Source: Paenibacillus sinensis
GTDB lineage: Bacteria; Bacillota; Bacilli; Paenibacillales; Paenibacillaceae
DNA: 64,000 bases
Direction: 5' to 3'
Assembly (NCBI RefSeq): GCF_019904155.1
Contig: NZ_JAHCMB010000187.1
Location: 1-64,000, forward strand
This document shows positions 16,420 to 24,382 of the stretch, in pieces (the stretch's first letter is position 1; each line of letters begins with the position of its first letter). The position numbers were made by a program, and so were the translations under genes. The notes under the pieces are model-generated. The model was not told the DNA's origin. It saw only the letters and a program-made list of their open reading frames with translations, and searched no databases.

Positions 16420-17226
16420 TCAGAAAAACGGTAACAGGGGTTGTTGCAGCTCAGTGTCCGGTCTGCCAAGCGCATATCCCTGACCGTAGTCGATCCCTTC
16501 ACTCTGCAAAAACTGAATTTCCTCGTGGCGCTCAATCCCCTCCGCTATGATATTCGTGCCTGAGCTGGCCGCGTACTGCTTCAATATTCTGATAATATGC
16601 TGTTGTTCAGGGTGGGCATCCACATGACGGATCAGGAATCGGTCCAATTTAATGAAATCCGGCTTTAAACTTACGATCGCTTTCAGACTGTTATATCCGG
16701 ACCCTGCATCGTCAACGGCAATACGAAATCCCTGTGACCGGTAATGGGAGAGAACCCGTTCGAATTCCACATAATCATGGACCGCTTGCTTCTCCGTAAG
16801 TTCAAAGACCACCTGTTCAGGAGTTAAACCGTTACGGTTAAGGAGGCTGATGGTCTCACCGCTTCGATAGTTGGAGTCCGCCAAAACCCGGGGATGTATA
16901 TTGAGAAAAATAACGGTATCCTGCGGATTATGCTCCCGTGTCAAGCATGCTGTTCTGAAGCGTTCAATCGAAAGCTCACGGCAAAAATGCTCAAACGCGA
17001 AGACATGGTCGGTGTGCCCGATAAAATCATAAAAAGACTCGGTACTCGGAAAAAGTTTGGATTCTGGGGGCCGGTTCAGAATTTCATATCCAAGCGCACG
17101 TCCATCCTGTAAATTCAGAATCGGCTGAAAATATGTCGTTAACAGATGCTGCTGCATAATCTTTTGCAGTTCAGAGAATTGCTTATGTAATCGAAAAGAT
17201 TTCTGGAGAGTACTATAAATCTTCAA
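16420..17226 (-). CDS. EAL-domain c-di-GMP phosphodiesterase
   Basis: TTG start at 17226 preceded by AAAGGATG, 268 residues. After a 30-residue helical N-terminus the EAL domain shows YEIL in place of EAL (the catalytic Glu is kept), VIFLNIHP (Asn), FELTEKQ (Glu), AVDDAGSG (the DD metal pair), KLDRFLI (Lys), AEGIER (Glu) and the end motif QGYALGRP. All the key metal and substrate residues I can place are present, so activity is likely. No membrane segment. It is the first gene of a pair with the CBS-GGDEF gene. Confidence 0.85.
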   Translation of the reverse strand: MKIYSTLQKSFRLHKQFSELQKIMQQHLLTTYFQPILNLQDGRALGYEILNRPPESKLFPSTESFYDFIGHTDHVFAFEHFCRELSIERFRTACLTREHNPQDTVIFLNIHPRVLADSNYRSGETISLLNRNGLTPEQVVFELTEKQAVHDYVEFERVLSHYRSQGFRIAVDDAGSGYNSLKAIVSLKPDFIKLDRFLIRHVDAHPEQQHIIRILKQYAASSGTNIIAEGIERHEEIQFLQSEGIDYGQGYALGRPDTELQQPLLPFF

Positions 17227-17508
17227 TCCAATTCATCCTTTATAACTATGTAGTGAGTAAGGAATCAACTCATTAGATCATACCAATAGTTCCATCGTAC
17301 CACCGCGCTGTAGCTCCTTTGTTAAAATGCGCGTGAAAGTATGTTAAATGTTGCCGGAAGCCAGTCACTTCGGCGTTTCTTGTTCCCTTTTCTCTTGATT
17401 TCTACGGGATAACTTACTCTAGTTGCCAACGTAAAAACATAGTTTTACTGAGAAGCAACGATCGATACAATGTTCCGGAAGCATGCTAGTCAAAGAATTA
17501 ATTTCGCC

Positions 17509-17640
17509 CTACTTATGATACGGTTCCCCTCGATTAATCTTCACCGCCCGATATATCTGCTCCACCAGAACCAGGCGCATGAGCTGACGGGGCAGCGTCA
17601 TGCGCCTGAAGCTGGGCCGCTGCTGCGCATTATTTTTCTT
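17509..17640 (-). pseudogene. rlmH: 3' remnant of rlmH (23S rRNA methyltransferase H)
   Basis: The minus-strand frame from 17640 to the stop at 17511-17509 encodes RRMTLPRQLMRLVLVEQIYR, then AVKINRGEPYHK and a stop. This is the characteristic C-terminal end of RlmH. An in-frame TAA at 17643-17641 lies directly upstream and no start or N-terminal part is present, so only about 40 of roughly 159 residues remain. The codons are otherwise undamaged, suggesting a fairly recent partial duplication or an integration scar. The 17227-17508 flank holds no gene. Confidence 0.8.
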
Positions 17641-17814
17641 TTACAGAAACAATTCATGCTTTTGTGAAGATCAAGATACAGAAACATCTCCACTGGAAAG
17701 AAAAGTAAAGATGTTGAGGGCAAAAAGTGATTGGTCTACTGATAACTTCCCAACGCAAACCCTTTAGTCAAGTACAGGGTAGATGAATGGTAGACCAAGA
17801 GCTGTTTCAAAGCA

Positions 17815-17852
17815 AACGGCGCGGTTCCCGAAACCTCGGAAACCGCGCCGTT
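17815..17852 (-). terminator. terminator after tRNA-Thr
   Basis: AACGGCGCGGTT and AACCGCGCCGTT form a perfect 12-bp stem, with CCGA/TCGG continuing it inside. It lies 17 bases downstream of the tRNA on its strand. The U-run is weak (TTTGCTTTG). Confidence 0.7.
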
Positions 17853-17868
17853 ATTGACTTTCTTGGGA

Positions 17869-17940
17869 TGCTGGTGAAGGGAATTGAACCCCCGACCTAC
17901 GCATTACGAGTGCGTTGCTCTACCCCTGAGCTACACCAGC
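17869..17940 (-). tRNA. tRNA-Thr (anticodon CGT)
   Basis: The minus strand folds as a standard cloverleaf: acceptor GCTGGTG/CACCAGC with discriminator A; D arm GTAGCTCAGGGGTAGAGC; anticodon stem ACGCA/TGCGT with loop CTCGTAA (anticodon CGT, reading ACG); T arm with GGTTCAATTCC. The 3' CCA is not encoded. It stands alone, not in a cluster. Confidence 0.95.
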
Positions 17941-18113
17941 ATAACATTTAATTTGCGTCACAACAGAAACTATTATACCGCTTCTGACGAGAAATGCAAA
18001 TGTTTTTTATAGAGGCCTTCCATCTCCCTTATCCGCCGCTCCCCCGCCCTACACCGGACAACTGCGCAGGGAAACGGCGGCTCACCGGGAGCAGCGTTCA
18101 AGGCCCGTCGCCT

Positions 18114-18422
18114 CTACTCGCTCTGCAGCTTCCGTTCCACGGACTCCAGCTTCTGCCGGCTGCTGCCCGCCTTGTCGCGGCGGTCGTCAATCTTGAGCGA
18201 TGTGGACACGCGCTGCGCTCCGCCGTTGAACGGCGATTCATGCAGCACCTCCACCGCCGCGAAGATGCGGGAAATCGGGCCCTCGATTATCGTGCCCATT
18301 GAAGTCAGCTCATAGGTGATACCCTCCACGCTCTCCAGCGCGCGCTGCATGTCGGCGACATAGCTGCTGAGGCTCGTGCTGCCCGTTCCGATCGGAATGA
18401 CGGTAATTTCAGCGATTGCCAT
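18114..18422 (-). CDS. MTH1187/YkoF-like thiamine-binding protein
   Basis: 102 residues from ATG 18422 with RBS AAAGGAGGT. The frame is open far upstream, but only this start has an RBS and family homology. The sequence starts MAIAEITVIPIGTGSTSLSSY and contains ITYELTSMGTIIEGP and VSTSLKIDDRRDK, which are hallmarks of the small ferredoxin-fold MTH1187 family (formerly DUF77) that binds thiamine or its hydroxymethylpyrimidine part. Cytoplasmic. Its role in thiamine handling is inferred, and no thiamine genes or TPP riboswitch are adjacent. Confidence 0.85.
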   Translation of the reverse strand: MAIAEITVIPIGTGSTSLSSYVADMQRALESVEGITYELTSMGTIIEGPISRIFAAVEVLHESPFNGGAQRVSTSLKIDDRRDKAGSSRQKLESVERKLQSE

Positions 18423-18655
18423 CGGTATACCTCCTTTATTTCCCCTGACGGGATTTGACGCGAATATCCGCTTGGCGCGGCTCTTCTTCCATTGTAGCAA
18501 TTGAACGCCAGAGCCACAAATCCGATAGGGCGTCTGTTCCCGCCTTCCTCTCCTGAAAATCTGTATTTTGTATCCTGGCAGCTGCCAGATTGTGCAGAAA
18601 TCAATAGGCGAAACAGCCGCACCGTTCCCGGAGTTTTCCCCATATCCCCCCATTC

Positions 18656-18730
18656 TGGGGATAAGTCTGTGGATGGTTTGTGGACGAGATGTGGATTTCC
18701 CGGGGTCTGTTGTGGATGCGCTGTGGATAT
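18656..18730 (+). promoter_or_regulatory. phased cluster of DnaA-box-like sites
   Basis: TGTGGA-type 9-mers start at 18668, 18679, 18690, 18711 and 18722, with steps of 11, 11, 21 and 11 bases; a sixth, TGGGGATAA, starts at 18656. The reference box in this orientation is TGTGGATAA. The copies differ mainly in the last two bases. The array lies upstream of the cobalamin riboswitch of the nrd operon. Confidence 0.55.
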
Positions 18731-18758
18731 TAAGTTCACAAAAAATATGTTTACAGAT

Positions 18759-18806
18759 ACAACATATTGGGTTATTTTTAATAAGCAACAACAAAATATA
18801 GTAGAT
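18759..18806 (+). promoter_or_regulatory. possible pair of NrdR boxes
   Basis: ACAACATATTGGGT and ACAAAATATAGTAG share an ACA...ATAT pattern with the NrdR consensus. Their ATAT cores (18764 and 18796) are exactly 32 bases apart, the usual spacing of paired NrdR boxes. Each matches only about 9-10 of 16 consensus positions. Confidence 0.35.
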
Positions 18807-19022
18807 TCGGGTGTCCGAGCTCCAAAATGGGAGCCCGGGCTTAAAAGGGAAAGCGGTGCGAAACCGCTGCGGTCCCGCCACTGTAACCGGATGTCCGTCC
18901 CCTTCAAGAGCAACTGAGAAGGAAGACGGCATCTTCCGGCACATGCCACTGAAAGCCGCCATTCGCGCCTTCGGGAAGGCGCCGGAAGATGGAACGGAAG
19001 CCAGGAGACCTGCCTGCATCTA
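18807..19022 (+). promoter_or_regulatory. cobalamin (AdoCbl) riboswitch
   Basis: The canonical blocks occur in order: AAAAGGGAA, CGGTGCGAAACCG, GCGGTCCCGCCACTGTAACC, a variable arm, and GAAGCCAGGAGACCTGCCT. This is the B12-box aptamer. A terminator follows before nrdD, so adenosylcobalamin should switch off the ribonucleotide reductase genes. Confidence 0.95.
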
Positions 19023-19118
19023 GTGACGCCAATTGAAGTCCTGCGAGGAACAGGAGAGGTGTCCGCTATGCGCCTTCTTGAGGGTGCGCCCTGCCATGGG
19101 CGGTCCAATTGACATAGT

Positions 19119-19167
19119 GGCATTTTCTGCGGCTTCCTGCGCGGGGAATGCCTTTTATATTTTTTTA
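19119..19167 (+). terminator. riboswitch-controlled terminator before nrdD
   Basis: GGCATT pairs with AATGCC around a GC-rich inner hairpin (TGCGG/CTGCG region). TTTTATATTTTTTT follows. It sits between the cobalamin aptamer and the nrdD start codon. Confidence 0.7.
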
Positions 19168-19217
19168 CATAATCAAGGATAAGAACTGCTGGACATTACG
19201 GAGAGGAGAGCTGCATC

Positions 19218-21203
19218 ATGACGCTGCTGGAGAAATGGCAGACTAACGGGCATAGCATGAACGAAGAGCTTTTGGAGGAAGTGATCGGACTGGGGCGCGA
19301 TATCATCGACAGCCGGGACATGGACCTGCTGCGTGAGAACGCCAACCTGAACGGGGAGAGCTTCTCCGGCAAAATGAGCAAATTCGGCAGCGAGTACTCG
19401 AAGTGGTACGCCCGCAGCTTCACGATGCCTCCTCATCTCGTCAAAGCGATCAAGGAGAACGTCGTATACGTCCATGATCTGGACCAATACGTCATCGGCA
19501 CGACCAACTGCATTTTCATCCCGTTCGACAAGCTGCTGCGTGAAGGCTTCAATACGGGCAACGGCAGCGTCCGCCCGCCGAATTCCATTATGACAGCGAT
19601 GGCGCTGACGGCGATTATTTTTCAATCCCAGCAGAACGCGCAGTACGGCGGAGTGTCGGGAAGCAAGCTCGATCACGATCTCGCCCCTTATGTTGCCAAG
19701 TCCTTTGCCAAGTTGTTCCGCAAGGGTCTGAATTATTTTGAAGAAGCGGCTGATATCGCGGAGCTTGGGGAAATCACTATGAGCCGGACCGATCTTCAGG
19801 AACGCTATCCGAAAGTCTTCCGCTTCGCCATGAAAGAAACGCAAGCCGAGACGCTGCAAGCCGCCGAGAGCCTCATACATAATCTCAACACGATGTCCTC
19901 CCGGGCAGGCGGCCAGATTCCGTTCACGAGCATCAACTACGGCACCTGCACGACGCCGGAAGGACAGATGGTGATCGACTCCCTGCTGACGGCAACGATG
20001 AACGGACTCGGCAGCGGCGAGACGCCGGTGTTCCCGATCCAGATTTTTAAATGTAAAAAAGGCGTTAACCAGCAGCTCGGCGATCCGAACTACGAGCTGT
20101 TCCTGAAGGCTGCGGAATGCTCGGCCCGGCGGCTGTACCCGAACTTCGCAAACCTCGATGCTCCGCTGAATCTCATGTATTACGATCCGGCAGACCCGGA
20201 TACCGAATTTGCCACAATGGGCTGCCGCACCCGGGTACTCGGCGACCGCTTCGGGCGCAATCGCTGCTCCGGCAAAGGCAATCTGTCCTTCAACACGCTG
20301 AATCTGGTGCGTCTTGGCATCCGCCACGGCATCGTGACAGGCCGCCGGCTTGCGGCGGACGAGCAGGGCTTCTACACCGACCTCGATCATTATATGGAAA
20401 TCGCGCTGGAGGGCCTGCTTCACCGGTTCCGCATTCAAATCAAGCAGAAGGCCAAGGCCTCGGACTTCATGATGCGTGAAGGCGTATGGGAAGGCGGCGA
20501 GCATCTGGCGCCAGATGATGCCGTCGGCGACCTGCTGAAGCACGGCAGCTTGTCCATCGGCTTCATCGGCCTCGCGGAGTGCATGAAGGCCATGTATGGC
20601 AAACATCATGCCGAGGACGACGACGTATATGCCAAGGGATTTGAAATCATCCGGCATATGCGCGAGTTCTGCGACCGCAAGAGTGAAGAGCTGGACCTGA
20701 ACATCACCCTGTTCGCCACCCCGGCGGAAGGGCTGTCGGGCAAGTTCACCAAGATTGACCGCCGCGAGTACGGCGCGATCGCGGGCGTAACGGACCGCGA
20801 GTATTACACGAACTCGTTCCACGTACCGGTCTACTACCAGACGGGTGCGGCGAACAAGATTCAGCTGGAAGCGCGGTTCCATGATCTCTGCAACGCCGGG
20901 GCCATCTCCTATGTGGAGCTGGACGGGAATGCGCGGAGCAATCCGGCGGCTTTTGTCAAAATCATCCGTTACGCGCTGGACCAGGACATCAGCTATTTCA
21001 GCATCAACCATCCCGTAGACCGCTGCTCAGGCTGCGGCTACGAGGGTGTAATCGGCACGAACTGCCCCTCTTGCGGAACGCATGAAGAAGAGGTGCATAT
21101 CCGCCGCCTCCGCCGTGTGACAGGCTACCTCACTGGTGATTACCAGACCCGCTTCAACGCGGCCAAGCAGGCCGAGGTGCGGGACCGGGTGAAGCATCTG
21201 TGA
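19218..21203 (+). CDS. nrdD: anaerobic ribonucleoside-triphosphate reductase, class III
   Basis: 661 residues from ATG 19218 with RBS GAGAGGAG. It reduces NTPs to dNTPs without oxygen, using a glycyl radical made by NrdG. Family parts include NSIMTAMALTAIIFQSQQN, INYGTCTTPEGQ (active-site Cys region) and YTNSFHVPV. A C-terminal four-Cys zinc site (DRCSGCGYEG...NCPSCG, about 603-620) precedes the radical loop RVTGYLTG with Gly636. No N-terminal ATP-cone is visible, so the start resembles the shorter members. It overlaps nrdG by four bases. Confidence 0.93.
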   Translation: MTLLEKWQTNGHSMNEELLEEVIGLGRDIIDSRDMDLLRENANLNGESFSGKMSKFGSEYSKWYARSFTMPPHLVKAIKENVVYVHDLDQYVIGTTNCIFIPFDKLLREGFNTGNGSVRPPNSIMTAMALTAIIFQSQQNAQYGGVSGSKLDHDLAPYVAKSFAKLFRKGLNYFEEAADIAELGEITMSRTDLQERYPKVFRFAMKETQAETLQAAESLIHNLNTMSSRAGGQIPFTSINYGTCTTPEGQMVIDSLLTATMNGLGSGETPVFPIQIFKCKKGVNQQLGDPNYELFLKAAECSARRLYPNFANLDAPLNLMYYDPADPDTEFATMGCRTRVLGDRFGRNRCSGKGNLSFNTLNLVRLGIRHGIVTGRRLAADEQGFYTDLDHYMEIALEGLLHRFRIQIKQKAKASDFMMREGVWEGGEHLAPDDAVGDLLKHGSLSIGFIGLAECMKAMYGKHHAEDDDVYAKGFEIIRHMREFCDRKSEELDLNITLFATPAEGLSGKFTKIDRREYGAIAGVTDREYYTNSFHVPVYYQTGAANKIQLEARFHDLCNAGAISYVELDGNARSNPAAFVKIIRYALDQDISYFSINHPVDRCSGCGYEGVIGTNCPSCGTHEEEVHIRRLRRVTGYLTGDYQTRFNAAKQAEVRDRVKHL

Positions 21204-21718
21204 ATCTGTGCGGCTACTATTCGGAATCGATCAATGAAGGCGACGGCCTACGGGCCGTTCTCTTCATCAGCGGCTGCCGTCACCGCTGCCCGGGCTGCTT
21301 CAATCCCGAGACGTGGAACTTCAAGTACGGCGAGCCTTTCACCAGAGAGCGGCAGGCGGAGATCATCGCGGAGATCGCCGCAAATCCGCTGCTCGACGGA
21401 CTGACGCTGGCGGGCGGAGATCCCTTCTTCTCGGCTGCTGAAGTGTCTGACTTCATCCGCGAGCTGCGTGCCGCTCTGCCGGATTACCCGGTGTGGATCT
21501 ACACCGGCTACACCTATGAGGAACTGACGGCGTCGCCTGACTCGCCGGAGTACGAACTGCTGTCGCTCTGCCAGGTCGTGATCGACGGGCGCTTCGTGGA
21601 GGCCCTCAAGGACACCACACTCCGCTATAGAGGAAGCTCGAACCAGCGGATTATCGACGTACAGGCCAGTCTCGGAAAGGCGGAGCCCGTGCTTTGGGCG
21701 CCCGCCCTATGGACATAG
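21200..21718 (+). CDS. nrdG: anaerobic RNR activating enzyme (radical SAM)
   Basis: 172 residues. GTG start at 21200 overlaps the nrdD stop as GTGA, so translation is coupled. The radical-SAM iron-sulfur motif is CRHRCPGC near residue 27, followed by TLAGGDPFF, the GGE-like SAM-binding motif, and VWIYTGYTYEEL. It places the glycyl radical on NrdD using S-adenosylmethionine and a 4Fe-4S cluster. Length is normal for the family. Confidence 0.93.
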   Translation: MNLCGYYSESINEGDGLRAVLFISGCRHRCPGCFNPETWNFKYGEPFTRERQAEIIAEIAANPLLDGLTLAGGDPFFSAAEVSDFIRELRAALPDYPVWIYTGYTYEELTASPDSPEYELLSLCQVVIDGRFVEALKDTTLRYRGSSNQRIIDVQASLGKAEPVLWAPALWT

Positions 21719-21792
21719 CACCATGAATCCTGCCGGAGATGATCCGGCCGAGAGCGCCCTCCGCGCTCCATACAAACTGATACACTGAGCTT

Positions 21793-21888
21793 AAGAACTT
21801 GAGAACTAAAGAATTTGCCGATATGAAGGCAGCCGGGCAGCCGATCTTTCCAGGACCAGGAGGCGCGGAAACATGTTCTCAAGTTCTT
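21793..21888 (+). repeat. 14-bp perfect inverted repeat enclosing a 68-base insert, between nrdG and nrdA
   Basis: AAGAACTTGAGAAC (21793-21806) is the exact reverse complement of GTTCTCAAGTTCTT (21875-21888), and TTC follows. The enclosed 68 bases are GC-rich and can form further short helices (GGCAGCC, GGACCAGG). It would form a closed RNA domain in the leader of nrdA: a candidate cis-regulatory RNA, processing site or attenuator. Confidence 0.6.
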
Positions 21889-21977
21889 TTCAGACCCGAT
21901 ACCTTAATTTTTGATATTGAAAACTTGTTATTTATTCATCCCATAAATCACTCATTCCATGAAAGGAAGCGATCCCT

Positions 21978-24311
21978 ATGCCTCAACTCGTAGTGAAACC
22001 CGACAACCGTCAGCTTGCTTTTGATGAAATGCGTCTGTCCGTATACGCCGACCGGATTTTGAAAGACCTGGAGGGTCTGAACAAGGACACGCTGCTGCGC
22101 GGCGTGAACGCAAAGCTCCGCCGTGACGAAGTCAGCGGCGAGGAGATCAGCAGTGCATTCACGATGAGCGCGCTGGAGCTGGTCTCGAAGGAAGAGCCGA
22201 ACTGGAAGTTCGCCGCCGCCCGCTCCCTGCTGACCTCCCTGTACAAAAAGGCCGCAGTGAACCGCCGCTACAAGGCTTACCCGGATGAGCCCTACGGTGC
22301 GCTGTATCCGCTGATCGAGGCTCTTGTCTCCAAAGGCGTGTACCGCGAGGAACTGCTGACCGCCTATACCAAGGAGCAGATTGACGAGTTGGCATTCTGC
22401 ATCGATCCTTCCCGCGACCTGCTGTTCGACTATATCGGCCTTCTTACTCTCTCCGACCGCTATCTGGCCCGCGACTTCGAAGGGCGCGTCATGGAGCTGC
22501 CGCAGGAGCGCTATATGGTCATCGCCATGTATCTCATGCACCAGGAACCGGCCGAGAAGCGGCTGGAGCTTGCGAAGGAAGCCTACTGGGCGATGAGCAA
22601 CATTTATATGACCGCAGCCACTCCAACCATGTCCAACGCGGGTAAAAAGGTCGCCGGCCAGCTCTCCAGCTGCTTCATCGACACGGTTGATGACTCCCTG
22701 GAAGGCATCTTCGATTCCAACACCGACGTGGCCCGTCTCAGCAAAATGGGCGGCGGCATCGGCGTCTACCTCGGCAAGGTGCGCGCTCGCGGATCGGATA
22801 TCCGCGGCCACAAGAACACCAGCTCCGGCGTCATCCCCTGGATTCGCCAGCTGAACAATACCGCCGTCAGCGTCGATCAGCTCGGTACCCGCAAAGGCGC
22901 GATCGCCGTATACCTGGACGTCTTCCATAAAGATATTCTCGCCTTCCTCGACCTCAAGCTGAACAACGGCGACGAGCGCATGCGCGCCCATGACGTCTTC
23001 CACGGCGTCTGCCTGCCCGACCTGTTCATGGAAGCCGTCGAGGCGCGCGGTCAATGGAACCTGTTCTGCCCGCATGAAGTCAAGAAGGTCATGGGCTGGA
23101 AGGACGAGAACGGCCGCGCGCTCGGCCTGGAGGATTTCTACGACGAAGAATTCGGAAACGGAGCTTTCCGCGAGAAATATGCCGAGGCCTCCGCTCATCC
23201 GGAGCTGTCCCGCATTACCGTTCCGGCTATCGACATTATGAAACGGATCATGAAATCGCAGCTTGAGACGGGAACGCCGTACATGTTCTACCGCGACACG
23301 GTGAACCGGTCGAACCCGAACCGCCACAAGGGCATGGTCTTCTCCTCCAACCTGTGCACGGAAATTATGCAGAACCAGTCGGCTACCGTGGTGGAGCAGG
23401 AGGAACTCGTAACCAAGGACGGCCAGACCCGGATCGTCGTCTCCAAAATCCCGGGCGACTTCGTCGTCTGCAACCTGAACTCGATCCATCTTGCCCGCGC
23501 GGTTCCAGCCGGTGTGCTGGAGCGCCTCATTCCGATTCAGGTGCGCATGCTGGACAACGTGATCGACATCAACAATATCGAAGTGCTGCAGGCGCAGTAC
23601 ACGAACAGCCAGTACCGCGCCGTGGGCCTCGGCACCTTCGGCCTGCATCACCTGCTGGCGCTCGAAGGCATCCGCTGGGAGTCCGAAGAGGCCGTGGAAT
23701 ACAACGATCATCTCTATGAGAAGATCAACTACCTGCTCGTCCGTTCCAGCATGGAGCTGGCCCGCGAGAAGGGCCGCTATCCGAAGTTCGCCGGCTCCGA
23801 CTGGGAGACAGGCGCCTACTTCGACCATCGCGGTTATACGAGCGGCGAGCGCGAGGGCAAATACGTCACAACCGCACAGTGGCGCGAGCTGAAGGAAGAA
23901 GTTGCGCGTGACGGCGTCCGCAACGCCTGGATGTTCGCGATTGCGCCGAACGGCTCGACATCGATCATCGCCGGCTCGACGGCCAGCATCGACCCGCTGT
24001 ACGATCTGCTCTCCTATGAAGAGAAGACGACCTACAAGATCGCCAACCCGGCGCCGGACTTGTCCGAGAAGACGATCTGGTACTACAAGACGGCGTTCCT
24101 GATCGACCAGAACTGGTCCATCCGCATGGCTTCGGCCCGCCAGCGCCATGTCGACCAGGGGCAGAGCTTCAATCTGTACGTGCGCCCGGACATCAAGGCG
24201 ACCGAATTCCTGAATCTGCATCTGAACGCCTGGAAGGGCGGTCTGAAATCGACCTATTACGTGCGCAGCCGCGCGCTTACCATTGAAGAGTGCGAGTCCT
24301 GCGCGAGCTGA
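21978..24311 (+). CDS. nrdA: class I ribonucleotide reductase, alpha subunit
   Basis: 777 residues from ATG 21978 with RBS GAAAGGAAG. An ATP-cone is at about 4-90. The ten-stranded barrel follows with ATPTMSNAGK, the substrate-binding Cys in LSSCFIDT, KMGGGIGVYLG, NLCTEI (active-site Asn/Cys/Glu) and PNGSTSIIAGS. Radical-transfer tyrosines occur in STYYVRSRAL, and the redox pair CESC sits at the very end. With NrdB it makes dNDPs aerobically. It lies in the locus governed by the cobalamin riboswitch; the 259-base gap after nrdG holds an inverted repeat and may carry another control point. Confidence 0.95.
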   Translation: MPQLVVKPDNRQLAFDEMRLSVYADRILKDLEGLNKDTLLRGVNAKLRRDEVSGEEISSAFTMSALELVSKEEPNWKFAAARSLLTSLYKKAAVNRRYKAYPDEPYGALYPLIEALVSKGVYREELLTAYTKEQIDELAFCIDPSRDLLFDYIGLLTLSDRYLARDFEGRVMELPQERYMVIAMYLMHQEPAEKRLELAKEAYWAMSNIYMTAATPTMSNAGKKVAGQLSSCFIDTVDDSLEGIFDSNTDVARLSKMGGGIGVYLGKVRARGSDIRGHKNTSSGVIPWIRQLNNTAVSVDQLGTRKGAIAVYLDVFHKDILAFLDLKLNNGDERMRAHDVFHGVCLPDLFMEAVEARGQWNLFCPHEVKKVMGWKDENGRALGLEDFYDEEFGNGAFREKYAEASAHPELSRITVPAIDIMKRIMKSQLETGTPYMFYRDTVNRSNPNRHKGMVFSSNLCTEIMQNQSATVVEQEELVTKDGQTRIVVSKIPGDFVVCNLNSIHLARAVPAGVLERLIPIQVRMLDNVIDINNIEVLQAQYTNSQYRAVGLGTFGLHHLLALEGIRWESEEAVEYNDHLYEKINYLLVRSSMELAREKGRYPKFAGSDWETGAYFDHRGYTSGEREGKYVTTAQWRELKEEVARDGVRNAWMFAIAPNGSTSIIAGSTASIDPLYDLLSYEEKTTYKIANPAPDLSEKTIWYYKTAFLIDQNWSIRMASARQRHVDQGQSFNLYVRPDIKATEFLNLHLNAWKGGLKSTYYVRSRALTIEECESCAS

Positions 24312-24382
24312 TCGGTTGCGGAATTGCGCCTGCCGCCTGATATCCGATCATTTTTCCCAATAGAACCAAGGAGTGAACCATC

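Noticed and set aside
18423..19123. Long minus-strand frames through the nrd leader
   Set aside because: They run through the cobalamin riboswitch; only the short thiamine-binding gene has an RBS and homology.
19173..21011. 612-codon minus-strand frame opposite nrdD
   Set aside because: Shadow of nrdD caused by codon bias; no RBS or family features.
21948..24221. 757-codon open frame on the minus strand opposite nrdA
   Set aside because: It mirrors a GC-rich coding strand; the plus strand has all RNR motifs, an RBS and operon context, and the antisense protein resembles nothing known.
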